Origin: an uncultured Lachnospiraceae bacterium
GTDB taxonomy: Bacteria > Bacillota > Clostridia > Lachnospirales > Lachnospiraceae
Direction: 5' to 3'
Length of the DNA: 5,602 nt
Assembly: GCA_905201915.1 (NCBI GenBank)
Contig: CAJKQE010000117.1
Coordinates: forward strand, 1-5,602
Part shown: positions 5,134 through 5,602 of the stretch, one piece after another
Layout of the letters: the number at the start of each line of letters is the position of its first letter
Numbering within the stretch: the stretch's first letter is position 1
Notes under the pieces: generated by a model
What the model saw: the letters and a program-made list of their open reading frames with translations, nothing else
Databases searched by the model: none
What the model was told of the DNA's origin: nothing
Translations under genes and position numbers: made by a program

Positions 5134-5602
5134 CTAAAAGTCCTCCTCAATGTATTTTCTATATGCTGAAAACGCAGAAGGGATGGGATATTTCTTTTTT
5201 GAATTTCTTTTATCAATAAATATTAGTTGCCCCATCTGCTTTTCTTCTGTAGATGCCACTTTTACAAGATAACCCTTCATGTGCCATTCCACATGAGAAA
5301 AAATATGCTTTGAACTTCCTGCCTCTTTAATATGTACAGGCACCAATTTCATGTCTTCCACACAACGTATTGCTTCCTCCTGTGTTAGATATCCGGGTCT
5401 ATTAGGAAACTCATAAAGTCCTGCCAAAAGTCCGCTTTGAGGACGTTTTTGTATAGCAAATTCTTGTCCATTTTGAATAATCAATATTGTTTTTTCTTCT
5501 ATTTTTCTAGGCTTTTTCGCTGCCTTTTTTGGATATTCCAAAACTGTATCATGAGCTCTTGCCATACAAAATTCTGCTACTGGACAGCATTCACATTTTG
5601 CC
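5134..5602 (-). CDS. mutY: A/G-specific adenine glycosylase MutY, C-terminal part (5' end outside the window)
   Basis: MutY removes adenine mispaired with 8-oxoguanine. The reading frame stays open to the right edge, so only the last 155 residues are seen; the ATG at 5563-5565 is an internal Met, not the start. The residues before it read AKCECCPVAEFC, the last three ligands (C-x2-C-x5-C; codons near 5593-5595, 5584-5586 and 5566-5568) of the [4Fe-4S] cluster. After a basic linker comes the Nudix-like C-terminal domain with RPQSGLLAGLYEFP (5404-5445) and the FSH loop (5293-5301) within HIFSHVEWHM, which in Geobacillus MutY reads the 8-oxoguanine. The catalytic helix-hairpin-helix domain lies outside. 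The end, EEDF-stop, overlaps the ribosome-binding site of the downstream glycosyltransferase gene. An extra Cys lies within the cluster loop. The identification rests on the cluster and FSH motifs and is firm. Confidence 0.93.
   Translation of the reverse strand, partial: AKCECCPVAEFCMARAHDTVLEYPKKAAKKPRKIEEKTILIIQNGQEFAIQKRPQSGLLAGLYEFPNRPGYLTQEEAIRCVEDMKLVPVHIKEAGSSKHIFSHVEWHMKGYLVKVASTEEKQMGQLIFIDKRNSKKKYPIPSAFSAYRKYIEEDF
5142..5148 (-). promoter_or_regulatory. Ribosome-binding site of the glycosyltransferase gene, embedded in mutY
   Basis: On the minus strand GAGGAGG (complement of 5142-5148) lies 8 bases before the glycosyltransferase ATG. The same bases encode the final Glu-Glu of MutY. 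Together with the TAG stop touching the ATG, this suggests that ribosomes finishing mutY restart on the next gene. Confidence 0.85.

Noticed and set aside
5134..5565. A complete 143-residue Nudix-like protein starting at ATG 5565
   Set aside because: The frame continues upstream through the MutY iron-sulfur cysteines to the window edge, so this is the tail of a larger gene and not a separate small protein.

Overview
The window looks like a chromosomal segment of a low-GC Gram-positive bacterium. AT-rich intergenic DNA, good Shine-Dalgarno sites, a TTG start and T-tract hairpin terminators point to Firmicutes. Protein character (a signal-less amidase with a SPOR domain, this style of membrane-anchored GDPD, MutY followed by a GT2) suggests a Clostridia/Lachnospiraceae-type spore former. 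The phylum is fairly safe; the family is inference from remembered protein resemblance, not a database match.

Layout. At 18-809 (+) is an N-acetylmuramoyl-L-alanine amidase with a C-terminal SPOR domain. It converges on methylglyoxal synthase (mgsA, 874-1347, -), with a shared hairpin terminator between them. A 121-base divergent intergenic region then carries a good promoter for a two-gene plus-strand operon: a diacylglycerol-kinase-family lipid kinase (1469-2392) and a membrane-anchored glycerophosphodiester phosphodiesterase (2409-3233). After a 150-base intergenic region with a strong extended -10 promoter comes a TTG-started PAP2-superfamily membrane protein (3384-4028). It converges on a minus-strand pair, the C-terminal part of mutY (5134-5602, running off the right edge) followed without a gap by a family 2 glycosyltransferase (4117-5133). 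A 36-position, nearly perfect hairpin separates the two directions.

How the genes fit together. The three plus-strand genes between 1469 and 4028 all have lipid-phosphate chemistry: lipid phosphorylation, glycerophosphodiester hydrolysis and a PAP2 phosphatase/phosphotransferase fold. They could form a polar-lipid or lipoteichoic-acid recycling neighbourhood, but only the first two look co-transcribed. MgsA is a glycolytic overflow enzyme. MutY is 8-oxoguanine repair and is translationally linked to the glycosyltransferase, with no obvious functional connection. No mobile element, CRISPR array, tRNA, rRNA or recognisable riboswitch was seen, and no gene-free stretch exceeds 150 bases. I found no convincing new biological system; the items worth a second look are regulatory and architectural.
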